This document shows, piece by piece, positions 9,225 through 19,100 of a DNA stretch of 64,000 bases. Position 1 is the first letter of the stretch; every line of letters starts with the position of its first letter. A program made the translations under genes and the position numbers. The notes under the pieces are model-generated. The model was not told the DNA's origin and did not search any database. It saw only the letters and a list, made by a program, of their open reading frames with translations. Origin of the DNA: Corynebacterium anserum. Its GTDB lineage: Bacteria > Actinomycetota > Actinomycetes > Mycobacteriales > Mycobacteriaceae. Location: NCBI RefSeq assembly GCF_014262665.1, contig NZ_CP046883.1:1674001-1738000 (forward strand). The letters run 5' to 3'.

Positions 9225-10307
9225 TTAGCTGCAGGTATCAAAATCCTTGCCGCTGGTGTAGTTCTTAAGGTCTCCGATGGCATCTTCAAGGGAATCGACC
9301 TTAATCAGATCCATGCCGTTGCGTTCCGCGCTCAGAGCTTCAGAGCAATTGTCGGCAGGAACGAGAAAGACTTTGGCGCCCGCATCCTGCGCGGCACGAA
9401 TCTTATGGGTAATACCGCCGATGGGGCCGACCTTGCCATCGGCATCAATGGTGCCCGTCCCTGCAATGAACTGGCCGCCTGTGAGCTCGCCAGGGCTGAG
9501 TTTATCCACCACGGCCAAAGAGAACATCAAACCGGCAGATGGGCCGCCAATATTGGTGAGGTTGTAGTTGACACGCAAGCCGTCCGCAGGTTGAGCCACC
9601 GTGGTCACGCCCAGGAACGCAATATCACCAGACTCACCTCGCTTGCGCAGCGCCTCAGGTTTGTTCTGAAGCTCAACATCAATCTTTTCGATGCGCTTTT
9701 GCCGCTCAATGGTCAACGCGACCGTGTCACCAGGTTTGTGCTTCTGCACCTCACGTGCCAGATCACTCGGTAATTTCACATCCACGTCATCAACCTTCTT
9801 CACCACATCGTTGATGTGGATTGTGCCTTGGGCAGCCGACTTATCGCTGACATCCATCACCATCGGTTCCACTGGCCGCTTGAGGTAGTTCATGGCAGAG
9901 AGGGTCGCATTAGACTCCGAAGTGGAAAACGCTGCGGCATTTTTTTCCTGTACTTCATCCTCTGACTGGCCTGGAGGGAAGACCTGTTCGATCGGCACCA
10001 AAGTGTCATCTGTAAACAGCCATCGCCCCAACGCCTGCGCGAGAGTCATGTTTGTGCGCACCGATACGGTGGTCATATTGAGATGGCCGGTGGTTTTATC
10101 CTCATCCGCACCCGTAATTTCGACAACTGGGCGACCTTCGAAATCGCCCAAAGTATTGAATGTCGGACCTTTTCCCTGCGCAGCATACGGCACCGTCAGG
10201 TCAATATCGGTACCAGGGATGCGCGGCAGTCCGATCAAAGAGAGCAGCACCACAACGGGTACAGCCCCTAAAACGACCGTGCGGTTGCGTCGATTCCAAA
10301 AACTCAC
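9225..10307 (-). CDS. PDZ domain and Lon-like (S16) membrane-anchored protease
   Basis: A 360-residue protein of the YlbL/Rv3194c type. An N-terminal membrane anchor (residues 10-27) leads into an extracytoplasmic part. A PDZ domain spans roughly 145-215 (GTIHINDVV, KPGDTVALTI). A Lon-type proteolytic domain occupies the C-terminal 130 residues, with the Ser-Lys dyad at Ser257 (GGPSAGLMFSLAVVD) and Lys302 (GGITHKIRAAQDAGA). No AAA ATPase domain is present, so it is an ATP-independent Lon-like protease. It is convergent with PPA1309 and divergent from the DUF2342 gene. The substrate is unknown. Confidence 0.93.
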   Translation of the reverse strand: MSFWNRRNRTVVLGAVPVVVLLSLIGLPRIPGTDIDLTVPYAAQGKGPTFNTLGDFEGRPVVEITGADEDKTTGHLNMTTVSVRTNMTLAQALGRWLFTDDTLVPIEQVFPPGQSEDEVQEKNAAAFSTSESNATLSAMNYLKRPVEPMVMDVSDKSAAQGTIHINDVVKKVDDVDVKLPSDLAREVQKHKPGDTVALTIERQKRIEKIDVELQNKPEALRKRGESGDIAFLGVTTVAQPADGLRVNYNLTNIGGPSAGLMFSLAVVDKLSPGELTGGQFIAGTGTIDADGKVGPIGGITHKIRAAQDAGAKVFLVPADNCSEALSAERNGMDLIKVDSLEDAIGDLKNYTSGKDFDTCS

Positions 10308-10388
10308 CCGATGGATACTACCCGTGTTCGCTCAGGGCGCACACTTCCACTCCACACAGCCACAGAACTCACAGGTACGGTTTAAAGC

Positions 10389-11990
10389 ATGAGTAACTTC
10401 GGCTTCGGCTTCCACAACTCGGACGATGACTCCGACGACGATCGTCGGGGCAAGGATAATAACAACAATCCCTTCGGCGACAACCCCTTCGGATTCTTCT
10501 TCGGTGGCGCCCCCGGTGGTCAATCCATGGGTGGACACTTTGGAGGAGTGAGCGGGGGCAACCTCGGCGACATCCTCAGCCAATTCGGCGCGATGTTTAG
10601 CGGAATGGGCAGCGATCTCAACTCCGATTCCGGCAGCCCCGTGAACTACTCCATGGCCGAACGCATTGCGCGCCAAACCATCGGGAACGACCACCGTCCG
10701 CACGATTCGCAGGCTGTGGCCGAAGCAGTTCGCCTCGCCGAACTGTGGTTAGATGAGGCCACCGTATTACCCGCAGGCGCTACCGGTTCAGTTGCCTTCG
10801 GCCCGACGCAATGGCTCGAGCAAACACTCCCCACGTGGAAACGCATCGTCAATCCCCTCGCCGACAAACTCGGTGAAGCTTCTCTCGGTGCAGTGCCAGA
10901 AGAGATGCGCGACCAACTCGGTCCCATGGCAGGCATTATGAAGCAGGTCAACAGCATGAACTTTGGCATGCAGCTGGGTCGTACGCTCGGTGAATTAGCC
11001 AAAGGCGTAGTTCTCTCCACGCAATGGGGCATGCCTCTCGCTGGCGACCGCACCGCAGCTATCGCCACCGCGCACCTTGAGTCCATCGCCAAATCCCTGG
11101 GAGCTGAACAGCGCGAAACCCTCATCTACCTCGCGGCACGAGAAGCGGCCCATCACCGCCTATTCCAGCACGTCCCATGGCTTGCTGAGCGGCTTATCCT
11201 CGACGTCGAAGAATTCGCAGCCGGCATGTCCTTGGACTACTCCAAGATGGAAGAAGCGACGCGCGAGTTCAACCCCGAGATGATGAATGATCCGGCGGCG
11301 TTACAGGACATGATGAACCGCTTGCAGGGTGAGGATCTCTCCCCTCAGGTGGTATCTGCCAATGCGCACGCACGCGAGCGTCTAGAAACCAGCCTTTCAC
11401 TCGTGGAAGGTTGGGTCGACTATGTTGTCGAGTCTTCTCTCAGTTCACGGGTACCTGAGGCCGCTATGGTCGGCGCCGCATGGCAGAGCTTCCGCACCAA
11501 TGGTTCTCCTGCGATGGATGCTCTCACCCACGCACTCGGACTCAGCTTGTCAGCTCCGAAAGCAGCTGAAGCGGCGGATTTGTGGCGTCGTTTAGAAGAA
11601 GCGGTGGGTACCGAGCGGCGTGACGCAGTGTGGGACCACCCAGACTTCCTCCCCGTTGCCGAGGATCTCGACAATCCCGCAGCTTTCATCGGCCATGTAG
11701 CTTTCGACGAAGCAGAGATGAAGGACTTCAACCCCATCTCCGAAATTGAGCGGCTCGAACGCGAACTTCATGGCGCAAGCACAGGTCACGATGAGGCGAA
11801 TCTCACCGAGGCACCCAACGAACATGGCGTAACCAAGAGCCACAATGAGAAGGACACAACCGACAAGCCCAACGAAAATGGCGTGCCCGATAAGCTCAGC
11901 GAGACTGACGGGCAGGGATCAAGCGAGGGCAAGGGCGGTATGGACGGCATAGAAGACGAGAAAAAAGATGGTGAAAAGGATGACGAATAA
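10389..11990 (+). CDS. Zinc-dependent metalloprotease-like protein (DUF2342/zincin_2)
   Basis: A 533-residue protein of the actinobacterial family annotated as zinc-dependent metalloprotease or F420-associated protein (Rv3195-like). The N-terminus is Gly/Asp/Asn-rich (residues 1-80). The conserved core follows, with the zincin-like helix around residues 248-258 (AREAAHHRLFQ). Here the usual HExxH is replaced by an altered EAAHH arrangement; the exact metal ligands cannot be settled by eye. The last 65 residues form a very acidic, repetitive Glu/Asp/Lys/Asn tail that is probably disordered. The ThiF/TOMM-like gene follows 52 bp downstream on the same strand and is probably co-transcribed. Confidence 0.88.
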   Translation: MSNFGFGFHNSDDDSDDDRRGKDNNNNPFGDNPFGFFFGGAPGGQSMGGHFGGVSGGNLGDILSQFGAMFSGMGSDLNSDSGSPVNYSMAERIARQTIGNDHRPHDSQAVAEAVRLAELWLDEATVLPAGATGSVAFGPTQWLEQTLPTWKRIVNPLADKLGEASLGAVPEEMRDQLGPMAGIMKQVNSMNFGMQLGRTLGELAKGVVLSTQWGMPLAGDRTAAIATAHLESIAKSLGAEQRETLIYLAAREAAHHRLFQHVPWLAERLILDVEEFAAGMSLDYSKMEEATREFNPEMMNDPAALQDMMNRLQGEDLSPQVVSANAHARERLETSLSLVEGWVDYVVESSLSSRVPEAAMVGAAWQSFRTNGSPAMDALTHALGLSLSAPKAAEAADLWRRLEEAVGTERRDAVWDHPDFLPVAEDLDNPAAFIGHVAFDEAEMKDFNPISEIERLERELHGASTGHDEANLTEAPNEHGVTKSHNEKDTTDKPNENGVPDKLSETDGQGSSEGKGGMDGIEDEKKDGEKDDE

Positions 11991-12042
11991 AACACCCAGC
12001 CAGTAGGCTAACCTTCACCACAACCATGAACTAGGGGGGATC

Positions 12043-12963
12043 ATGGCTATTCATTGCCAGCGACGCACCGATACGCATTCAGACTTGAAGGACAGCACAG
12101 GGCATCTCGTACAGCTAGCGAGGGGAACCGCACTGATCACCCGTCCCGGTATCGGCATACAGTTCAACACCTTGCCGGGACACGCGATCATCCTTCCTCT
12201 GCCAAAAGATGTCCGAACCGGCGCCGTTCTCACAGCACTGGCCTCCGCACGCCTGCCAACCACAACGGATCAACTCGCCACGTCACTGGGATTTTGTGGG
12301 TTCTCGAATCACATCGCCGTAGACATCATCGAAGAACTCCTCCGCGCTGGTGTACTGCGGCGCCACATACCTCACTGCTCCGTGTCCATACTCCGCACAG
12401 GTCACGCGAGCGAACGCCTGACACGCGCCCTGAGCAAACAAGGAGTGGACTATCGCGTCTATGACTCTCCTCACGCTCTCGTCCACAACGCACCGACGGG
12501 CACCACTGCCGTGCTGCCCGGAACACTATTCCCACATTCCGACCTCGTCTATATGCTCATGCAGGCACGCATCCCACACCTCACCAGTGCTGCAATGGAT
12601 GGCTATGCGATAGTCGGCCCCCTCGTCGTACCCGGTCACACCGCCTGCCTCAATTGCCTTGACACACACTACGAGCAGCAAGACGCAGGTTGGAAAAGCA
12701 TCCGATTGCAAGCCACAGGACGCCCCATGTCCGCGGATCCTCTCAATGGAGACATCGCGGCCCTAGCTACCGCGAGTCTCATCACTGCACACATACTCCC
12801 TTGGATGGCCGCCGGATCCCCTCACCACGCTATTCCCACTACCGCCTTATGCCGCGTGGACTATCGCCTGGAAGATTCCCTCGTAAAAACGCACCCGCCA
12901 ATCCCCCGATGGCGAGACTGCATGAGCTGCCAGATGGCGGCTGTCACACCACATTCTGCGTGA
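12043..12963 (+). CDS. Orphan TOMM cyclodehydratase/ThiF-E1-like protein
   Basis: A 306-residue protein related to the E1/ThiF-like 'bacteriocin biosynthesis cyclodehydratase' family, whose members bind RiPP leader peptides. A zinc tetracysteine is clear: C202-x2-C205 in GHTACLNCLD and C293-x2-C296 in RDCMSC. This is the arrangement seen in E1-like folds. The N-terminal half resembles a leader-binding winged-helix region. AGGGGGGAT lies directly upstream of the ATG. It follows the DUF2342 gene as Rv3196 follows Rv3195 in M. tuberculosis (from memory). No YcaO partner, precursor peptide or oxidase is near, so a RiPP role is inference. The 3' end overlaps the convergent uvrD2 gene by 20 bp. Confidence 0.8.
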   Translation: MAIHCQRRTDTHSDLKDSTGHLVQLARGTALITRPGIGIQFNTLPGHAIILPLPKDVRTGAVLTALASARLPTTTDQLATSLGFCGFSNHIAVDIIEELLRAGVLRRHIPHCSVSILRTGHASERLTRALSKQGVDYRVYDSPHALVHNAPTGTTAVLPGTLFPHSDLVYMLMQARIPHLTSAAMDGYAIVGPLVVPGHTACLNCLDTHYEQQDAGWKSIRLQATGRPMSADPLNGDIAALATASLITAHILPWMAAGSPHHAIPTTALCRVDYRLEDSLVKTHPPIPRWRDCMSCQMAAVTPHSA

Positions 12964-15049
12964 TAGCCAAAATATCCTCGCCAAAGCGATCCACCTTCAC
13001 CGGCCCCATCCCGGCCACCTGAACCAGCTCCTCTGCAGTCGTGGGCTGAGCGGCAGCGATAGCAGCCAATGTCGCATCCGTCATGATGACATAGGCCGGA
13101 ATAGCGAGCTCCTGCGCCATAGCGGTACGCCACGAACGCAATTCGGTGACCAATAAATGATCCAACTCTTGAACGTGCTCACCGCATCGGCCGAGGATCT
13201 TCAACTCCTGTGTGGACAAGCGAGTTCCACACACCGTACATGCATTCTTCGGAGCCCCCACACGCGAATTCGCCGCAGAAACCACTGCCGACGGCGATGC
13301 GTTACCACCAACACGGGATGCTGGAACCACGCCATCTAAAAAACGGGTGCGTTGCCGATGGGACTTGCCTCCCGGCTGACGCGCTTGCGCCCACGACAAA
13401 TACAGCCTCTCACGCGCACGGGTAATGCCCACATACAACAGGCGGCGCTCTTCCTCAATGGCATCATCAGCGCCACTGCCCTTCAGCGCATAATGAATGG
13501 GCACCATTCCATCGTTAAGCCCCACCAAGAACACGGCGTCCCACTCCAAGCCCTTCGCCGCGTGCATACTAGCCAGCGTCACACTCTGCATCCGAGGCGG
13601 GTTCTTCGCTTCCCGCCGCTCGGAGAGCATAGCCACTAGCGCCTGGAACGTGATGCCGGGGGTGGCGTTAATCAGCTCCTCCACCAGATCAACCAGTGCC
13701 CGCAAGGACTGCCACCGGCTGCGTTCCTTAGCTCCCGTAGGCTCCTCAGTGCTCAGCCCCACTGGAACCAACGCCGCTTTCACCGCGTTGAGGACGTCCT
13801 GTGACTCCGGTGAATACTTGTGCGCAGCACGCATCAGGGCACCGTGTGCTTCAATAATTTCCTGACGGTTGAAGAACCCCTCACCGCCCTTGACTTGGTA
13901 GCTAATACCAGCCTCTTCCAGCGCATACTCGAAGACTGCTGAGGAAGAGTTAATACGGTAGAGAATGGCAATCTCAGAGGGGTCGACCCCCTCATTAATA
14001 AGTTGTGTGATTCTCTTCGCCACAGCCGAGGCCTCAGCGGTTTCATCTGTGTACTCAGCAAATTCCGGCGTCGGACCTGTGGGGCGCTGCCCAATAAGAC
14101 GAAGACGCGTACCAGCAACGCGGCCTTTTGCCTGCCCAATCACTTTATTCGCGAGATCTACAACCTGTGGCGTGGAACGGTAGTCCCGCTGCAAACGCAC
14201 CGTCACGGATGAAGGAAAGCGGCGCGAGAAATCCAGCAGATAATCCGGAGTCGCACCATTAAAACTGTAAATCGTCTGGTTGGCATCCCCCACCACCGTC
14301 AGATCGTCACGCTCACCTAACCACGCGTCCAACACCCGCTGCTGCAAGGGAGTGACGTCCTGATACTCATCGACCACAAAAGTGCGGTAGCGGGATCGAA
14401 ATTCATCGGCGATCCCCGGTGTCGATTCGATAGCCGCAGCCATGTGCATTAGTAAGTCATCAAAGTCCAGCAAGATTCCCTCGCGCGTGGTTTTTATCCC
14501 CTCATAGGCTTTAAAGATGTCCACAAACTGTTCCGGAGATAGTGGACAGTCACGCCTATCCGGCACGATCCGACTCGGGTAATCATCGGGGGCCACGAGC
14601 GAGGACTTCGCCCACTCAATTTCTCCAATGATGTCCGCCAATGCGGTCTTGTCTGCGTCGATGCGGAGAGAGCGGGCAGCTCGAGCAACCACGCTGAACT
14701 TACTGTCGAGCAACCGCCACGGCAGGTCACCCGCATAGTGTGGCCAGAAATAACTCAACTGACGTAGCGTGGCGGCATGGAAGGTTTTCGCTTGGACACG
14801 AGCGACTCCCATCATCGTGAGACGTTCACGCAATTCAGTAGCGGCACGGCTCGTGAAGGTAACCGCAAGAACATGGTCCGGGTTGACATATCCCCCACCC
14901 ACTAAATGGGCGATCCGATGGGTGACCGTACGGGTTTTACCGGTCCCCGCACCTGCGATGATGCACACGGGACCCCGGGGGGCTGTGGCCGCCTGCAGTT
15001 GATCAGGGTCGAGCTCGGACAGATCAAACGGTACGCGCCCCACGGACAC
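12944..15049 (-). CDS. uvrD2: ATP-dependent DNA helicase UvrD2
   Basis: A 701-residue superfamily 1A 3'-5' DNA helicase. The Walker A motif is AGAGTGKT near residue 35, Walker B is in the DEYQD motif, and motifs IV-VI lie further on (MHAAKGLEWDAVF; YVGITRARERLYL). As in mycobacterial UvrD2, a cysteine motif (CTVC ... CGEH near residue 630) and a C-terminal HRDC domain (about 650-690) follow; the fourth ligand position is His instead of Cys. The GTG start at 15049 shares one base with the cglK stop codon, so translation is probably coupled. It is the last gene of the adnA-adnB-cglK-uvrD2 run and probably acts in repair or replication-associated unwinding. Confidence 0.95.
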   Translation of the reverse strand: MSVGRVPFDLSELDPDQLQAATAPRGPVCIIAGAGTGKTRTVTHRIAHLVGGGYVNPDHVLAVTFTSRAATELRERLTMMGVARVQAKTFHAATLRQLSYFWPHYAGDLPWRLLDSKFSVVARAARSLRIDADKTALADIIGEIEWAKSSLVAPDDYPSRIVPDRRDCPLSPEQFVDIFKAYEGIKTTREGILLDFDDLLMHMAAAIESTPGIADEFRSRYRTFVVDEYQDVTPLQQRVLDAWLGERDDLTVVGDANQTIYSFNGATPDYLLDFSRRFPSSVTVRLQRDYRSTPQVVDLANKVIGQAKGRVAGTRLRLIGQRPTGPTPEFAEYTDETAEASAVAKRITQLINEGVDPSEIAILYRINSSSAVFEYALEEAGISYQVKGGEGFFNRQEIIEAHGALMRAAHKYSPESQDVLNAVKAALVPVGLSTEEPTGAKERSRWQSLRALVDLVEELINATPGITFQALVAMLSERREAKNPPRMQSVTLASMHAAKGLEWDAVFLVGLNDGMVPIHYALKGSGADDAIEEERRLLYVGITRARERLYLSWAQARQPGGKSHRQRTRFLDGVVPASRVGGNASPSAVVSAANSRVGAPKNACTVCGTRLSTQELKILGRCGEHVQELDHLLVTELRSWRTAMAQELAIPAYVIMTDATLAAIAAAQPTTAEELVQVAGMGPVKVDRFGEDILAITQNVV

Positions 15050-16125
15050 TACTGAGCGCCCTCCTCTGGTTCCACATTAGAACGAACGTAAAGAATGCGG
15101 TCACCGGGCTCGACAGTCTCCGCTTCAGCTGAATCAATGCGATACAGCTCTCCTGAACGCACGACCCCCAGCACAACGTCTTCCAGCACCCGTGGGTTAC
15201 CTCCCACTTCTTCCTCCACAACCATGCGCTCAGCGATGGAGAATCCCTCGTCCGGGCTCAACAGGTCTTCCATCATCTCGGTGACAGAAGGGGTAACGGT
15301 AGCGAGGCCCATGAGTCGCCCAGCGGTTTCGCTGGAAACCACTACAGAATCTGCACCAGACTGGCGTAAGAGGTGGGAGTTGTCGGACTCACGCACCGAA
15401 GCAACGATGGTCGCAGACGGCGCGATCTCACGGACAGACAAGGTGATCAACACGGCAGTATCGTCCTGATTCGGCGCGACCACCACCGCACGGGCGCGAT
15501 TGACCCCGGCGAGTTTCAGCACATCAGAACGGGTCGCCGAGCCCTGAACAGTCACCAATCCCTGGGTAGAAGCCTGTTCGAGCACTTCACGGTCGGTGTC
15601 CACCACCACGATCTGACTCGGGGAGACACCATCAGCTAATAGGGCCGTGATGGCGGAACGTCCTTTGGTGCCATAACCAATGACGATGGTGTGGTTGCGC
15701 ATGCGCTTCCTCCAGCGGCGAATCTGCAGAGCTTTGCGGGACTCTTCGGTAAGAACGGACAGGGTAGTACCGACCAAAAGGATCAGGAACACCACGCGAA
15801 GCGGTGTGATGATCAAGATGTTGAACATGCGGGCATGTTGTGACACCGGAGCAATATCACCGTAACCGGTGGTGGATAGGGAAACTGCTGCATAGTAGAC
15901 AGAATCCAGGAATGTATCCATCCCTGAATAGCCTTCCCTGTCCCAATAAGCCACGATGGCCGTAGCAAATAGGAGTATCAATGCATAAAACATGCGGCGC
16001 GCGATCAACCACCACGGGCTTTGCACTGCGGCTTCTGGAATCTTCACGATGTTGAGAAGCGCGTGGTGTGGTAATTCGTCTACCTCGGTATCCGCGCGGA
16101 AGCGATCTCGCAACCTATCCCGCAT
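15049..16125 (-). CDS. cglK: Two-TM potassium channel with RCK/TrkA-N domain (CglK-like)
   Basis: A 358-residue channel subunit. Hydrophobic helices at about 45-60 and 103-125 flank a pore loop with the K+ selectivity motif TTGYGD (about 89-94). An RCK/TrkA-N Rossmann domain begins at HTIVIGYGTKGRS near residue 143, with a TrkA-C-like end. The layout and locus (between adnB and uvrD2) match the CglK channel of C. glutamicum, which is needed for growth at low potassium (from memory). A methionine just before the RCK domain (KRMRNHT) could allow a separate RCK subunit, as proposed for related channels; I see no strong ribosome binding site there. Six bases separate it from adnB. Confidence 0.92.
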   Translation of the reverse strand: MRDRLRDRFRADTEVDELPHHALLNIVKIPEAAVQSPWWLIARRMFYALILLFATAIVAYWDREGYSGMDTFLDSVYYAAVSLSTTGYGDIAPVSQHARMFNILIITPLRVVFLILLVGTTLSVLTEESRKALQIRRWRKRMRNHTIVIGYGTKGRSAITALLADGVSPSQIVVVDTDREVLEQASTQGLVTVQGSATRSDVLKLAGVNRARAVVVAPNQDDTAVLITLSVREIAPSATIVASVRESDNSHLLRQSGADSVVVSSETAGRLMGLATVTPSVTEMMEDLLSPDEGFSIAERMVVEEEVGGNPRVLEDVVLGVVRSGELYRIDSAEAETVEPGDRILYVRSNVEPEEGAQ

Positions 16126-16131
16126 TCAGGC

Positions 16132-19100
16132 CTACTCTCCACTTAACTGTTCTGCTGTCGGTAGTGTACGCGGTTCCACAGTGTCGTTTGTTGCCACATA
16201 GTGGAAAGCAGCACGTACTTCCTCAGGGTTCACTTCAATACCCAATCGGCGTGACAAAACTTTAGCCCACGCAAGGCGATAGACACCCAATTGCATCTCA
16301 GCTGCCGCCATCGCTTGCCCCACCGGCTTCTTCCCTGTTTTCCAATCCACCACAAACCAACCTGTGCGCATATCATCACCCTCATGAAAGACTGCATCAA
16401 TGCGCCCCTCATAAATGCGGCCGGCGAGTGACACCGAGTACGCTCCTTCTACGGAATACGGCTGTTTATCAGCCCATTCGCTAGCAAGAAAAGCCTCCTT
16501 TAGCTTTTCGAGTTGGGGATCCTTGACGGTGGCATCCGAAGCTCCGGGCAGTTCCTCTTCATCAAGGAGGCTCACCTGTTTGTAGTGCTGTTCAACCCAG
16601 TTGTGGAAGGCTGTACCCCGCTTAGCGAATGGCTTAGGTTCGAGAGGTACCGGCCTCCGCCGCCTACGAGCGAACTCTTGGCTGTCCTGACGCAAAGCCA
16701 CTGCCTCAGTCGCTGTTAACCGAATGCCAAGGGGTACGCGAACCTCTCGGGTGGAACGTTGCGTGAACTCTTCAATAAGCAGCTGGGTTTCCCTATCCCA
16801 GGCTGTAGTGGTGGGAGGGATTTCCCCGTCTAAGAAGCTTTCCACCATGTCCACAGCGCTCGTGTCTACATTGTGCCGACGCGGCCAGACAGTTCCGTTC
16901 ATCTCTTCGCTCTCCTCTTGTTCTTTCAGGAAAGCAGCCCATCGTGCGTCGTTTTCTTTACGAAGCAGGTTGGCTTCAGGCGAGGGAGATAACAGGTTAT
17001 CTTCGCGGCTCAATATCCCTTTCTCCACGTCGTCGTAGAACTTTTTAGGGTAGGTCTTTCCAGCCTCGGAAAATTCCACGATTTCATCGTGATTCGCACT
17101 ATCCGCGATGACTTTCAGTAATACAGCCGGGTCCACGGCTGACTTCCTAGTTGGGGAATATGCAGAGCCGCTGACCAGAAGTACGCGCTCGGTTCGAGTT
17201 ATTGCCACATAGAACACGCGATCCGATTCCTTCGACGCATAGCGCTTAATTTCTGTCGCGAACTCCTCGACAGCTTTGTTATGGTCTGATGACTTTGTTG
17301 CTGTAGATGCATCGAAAATAGGCATCTGATCCCCGGTGGTTCCACTAGGTTCCGCGTCACCACGCAATTCAGTGGGCATCGCCGACGCGTTGGAGGTCCA
17401 CCTCTCTATCTGTTTTGTCTGCGAATAATCCGCGTAATTGTTGCGGGTGGCGAAAGGCACCGCCACGATATCCCACTCGAGTCCTTTGGCTTTGTGGACA
17501 GTGAGGATTTGTACCACGTTTTGTTTCTTACGGACCTCGCCTGGTTCCAAACCTGCTTCCTGGTCATAGGCGGCCTTGAGGTATTCCACGAGCGCCGATG
17601 CGTTGGAATTATTTAGTGCCGCAAAATCTCGAACAATGCTGGCAAATTTTTCCAGATGACTGGTGCCTATCGATGTTTCTGGATCACGGTGCCAACGAGC
17701 CATCACCTCAGTGCGCACACCAATCATTTGTTCAATATCTGCCACTAAGTCAGGCAACGGTTTGCTTAAGCTGTGACGACGAAGCTGACCTAACTCCTGA
17801 GCGAACTCACTAATCCTGCGGGCGCCCTCTTCGCTCATGCCTTGCTCGACGGCGTCGGTCAAGTCAGCGGCAGCGTCGCTAAGGCCCACAGACATGGCAT
17901 GGGGATCTGGAATAAGCTTCTCGAGAGAGCTGGCGAGCTCAGAGGGTACGTTGGGAGCCGTCACTGCTGTCGCTGCCTGCGGTGCCGAGGATGAGTACAT
18001 TTGATCCCGGGCTTCAGGGCTCTCGCCACCTGTATCTTCAGGTTTCTTTCGATGGATTTGTTTCGCTCTCTGAGCTAGGACAGCCAGATCAGCAGCCCCC
18101 AGATTGAAGCGTGGACCTGTGAGCAGGCGCATTGTCGCTTCATCATCTTCCGGATCCACGAGAACACGGAGTGTGGCGTACACGTCAGCTACTTCAGGCA
18201 AATCCAGTAGGCCGGGCCCCGCGGTCATTTCTGCAGGAATGCCTCGAGCGATGAGTTCCTCGTATACCGGCAGTGCCTGCTTATTCTTCGTTACCAATAC
18301 AGCTGCAGAAAATGGAGTGGTGCGAGCTGATTGCTCATAGTCTTTCCAGCGCGCTTCCAATTCACCGGCTAGCCAATCCAACTCCTCCTGTCGTGTCTCG
18401 AAGAAACCAATCTGAATCTCACCTCGCGGTGCACTGGGTCGCGGCTGCAACTCAGATACCATCCGGCCGGTATCCATCGACCAACTCGCGACCTTATTGG
18501 CTAGTTCGAGCACGCCGGCGGGATTTCGCCAGGAGGTGGTGAGCTCTAACTTGTGCGATAACACTGGTTTGCCTGCGTTATCGCCCCCAGGCAGCGGAAA
18601 ATCTTCGCGGAATTTCTCGAGGTTGGAAGAAGTCGCTCCACGGAACATGTAGATGGACTGCATTGGGTCACCAACAGCGGTAACGGATAAACCAGGATCC
18701 CTTCCCCGGCCGAACAGATTACTCAACAAGATGCGCTGCGAGTGTCCTGTGTCTTGATACTCATCGAGCAGCACCACGCGGAAGCGGCGACGTTGCTCTT
18801 CCCCCACATGAGGATGTGCCTCCACCAACGTCGCAGCTTTCGACATCTGCTGACCGAAAGTCATCACGTTCATTTCATCGAGACGAGCTCGATATTTTTC
18901 AATGATTGGCAAAATCTCCAGACGTCGGTATTGCGCATCCAGGAAATCAAGATTCTTTTTACTCAGATGGCCGCGAGTCTTGGGAAGTTCATCCAACCCC
19001 TGAATGGCTAGCTCTGTCAAAGAACGCACATCTTCCATCTCGGCCAGGTGGTTGTCCATTTCCTCAGACAGTGTCAGCACGTACGAAATCAACGTATTCG

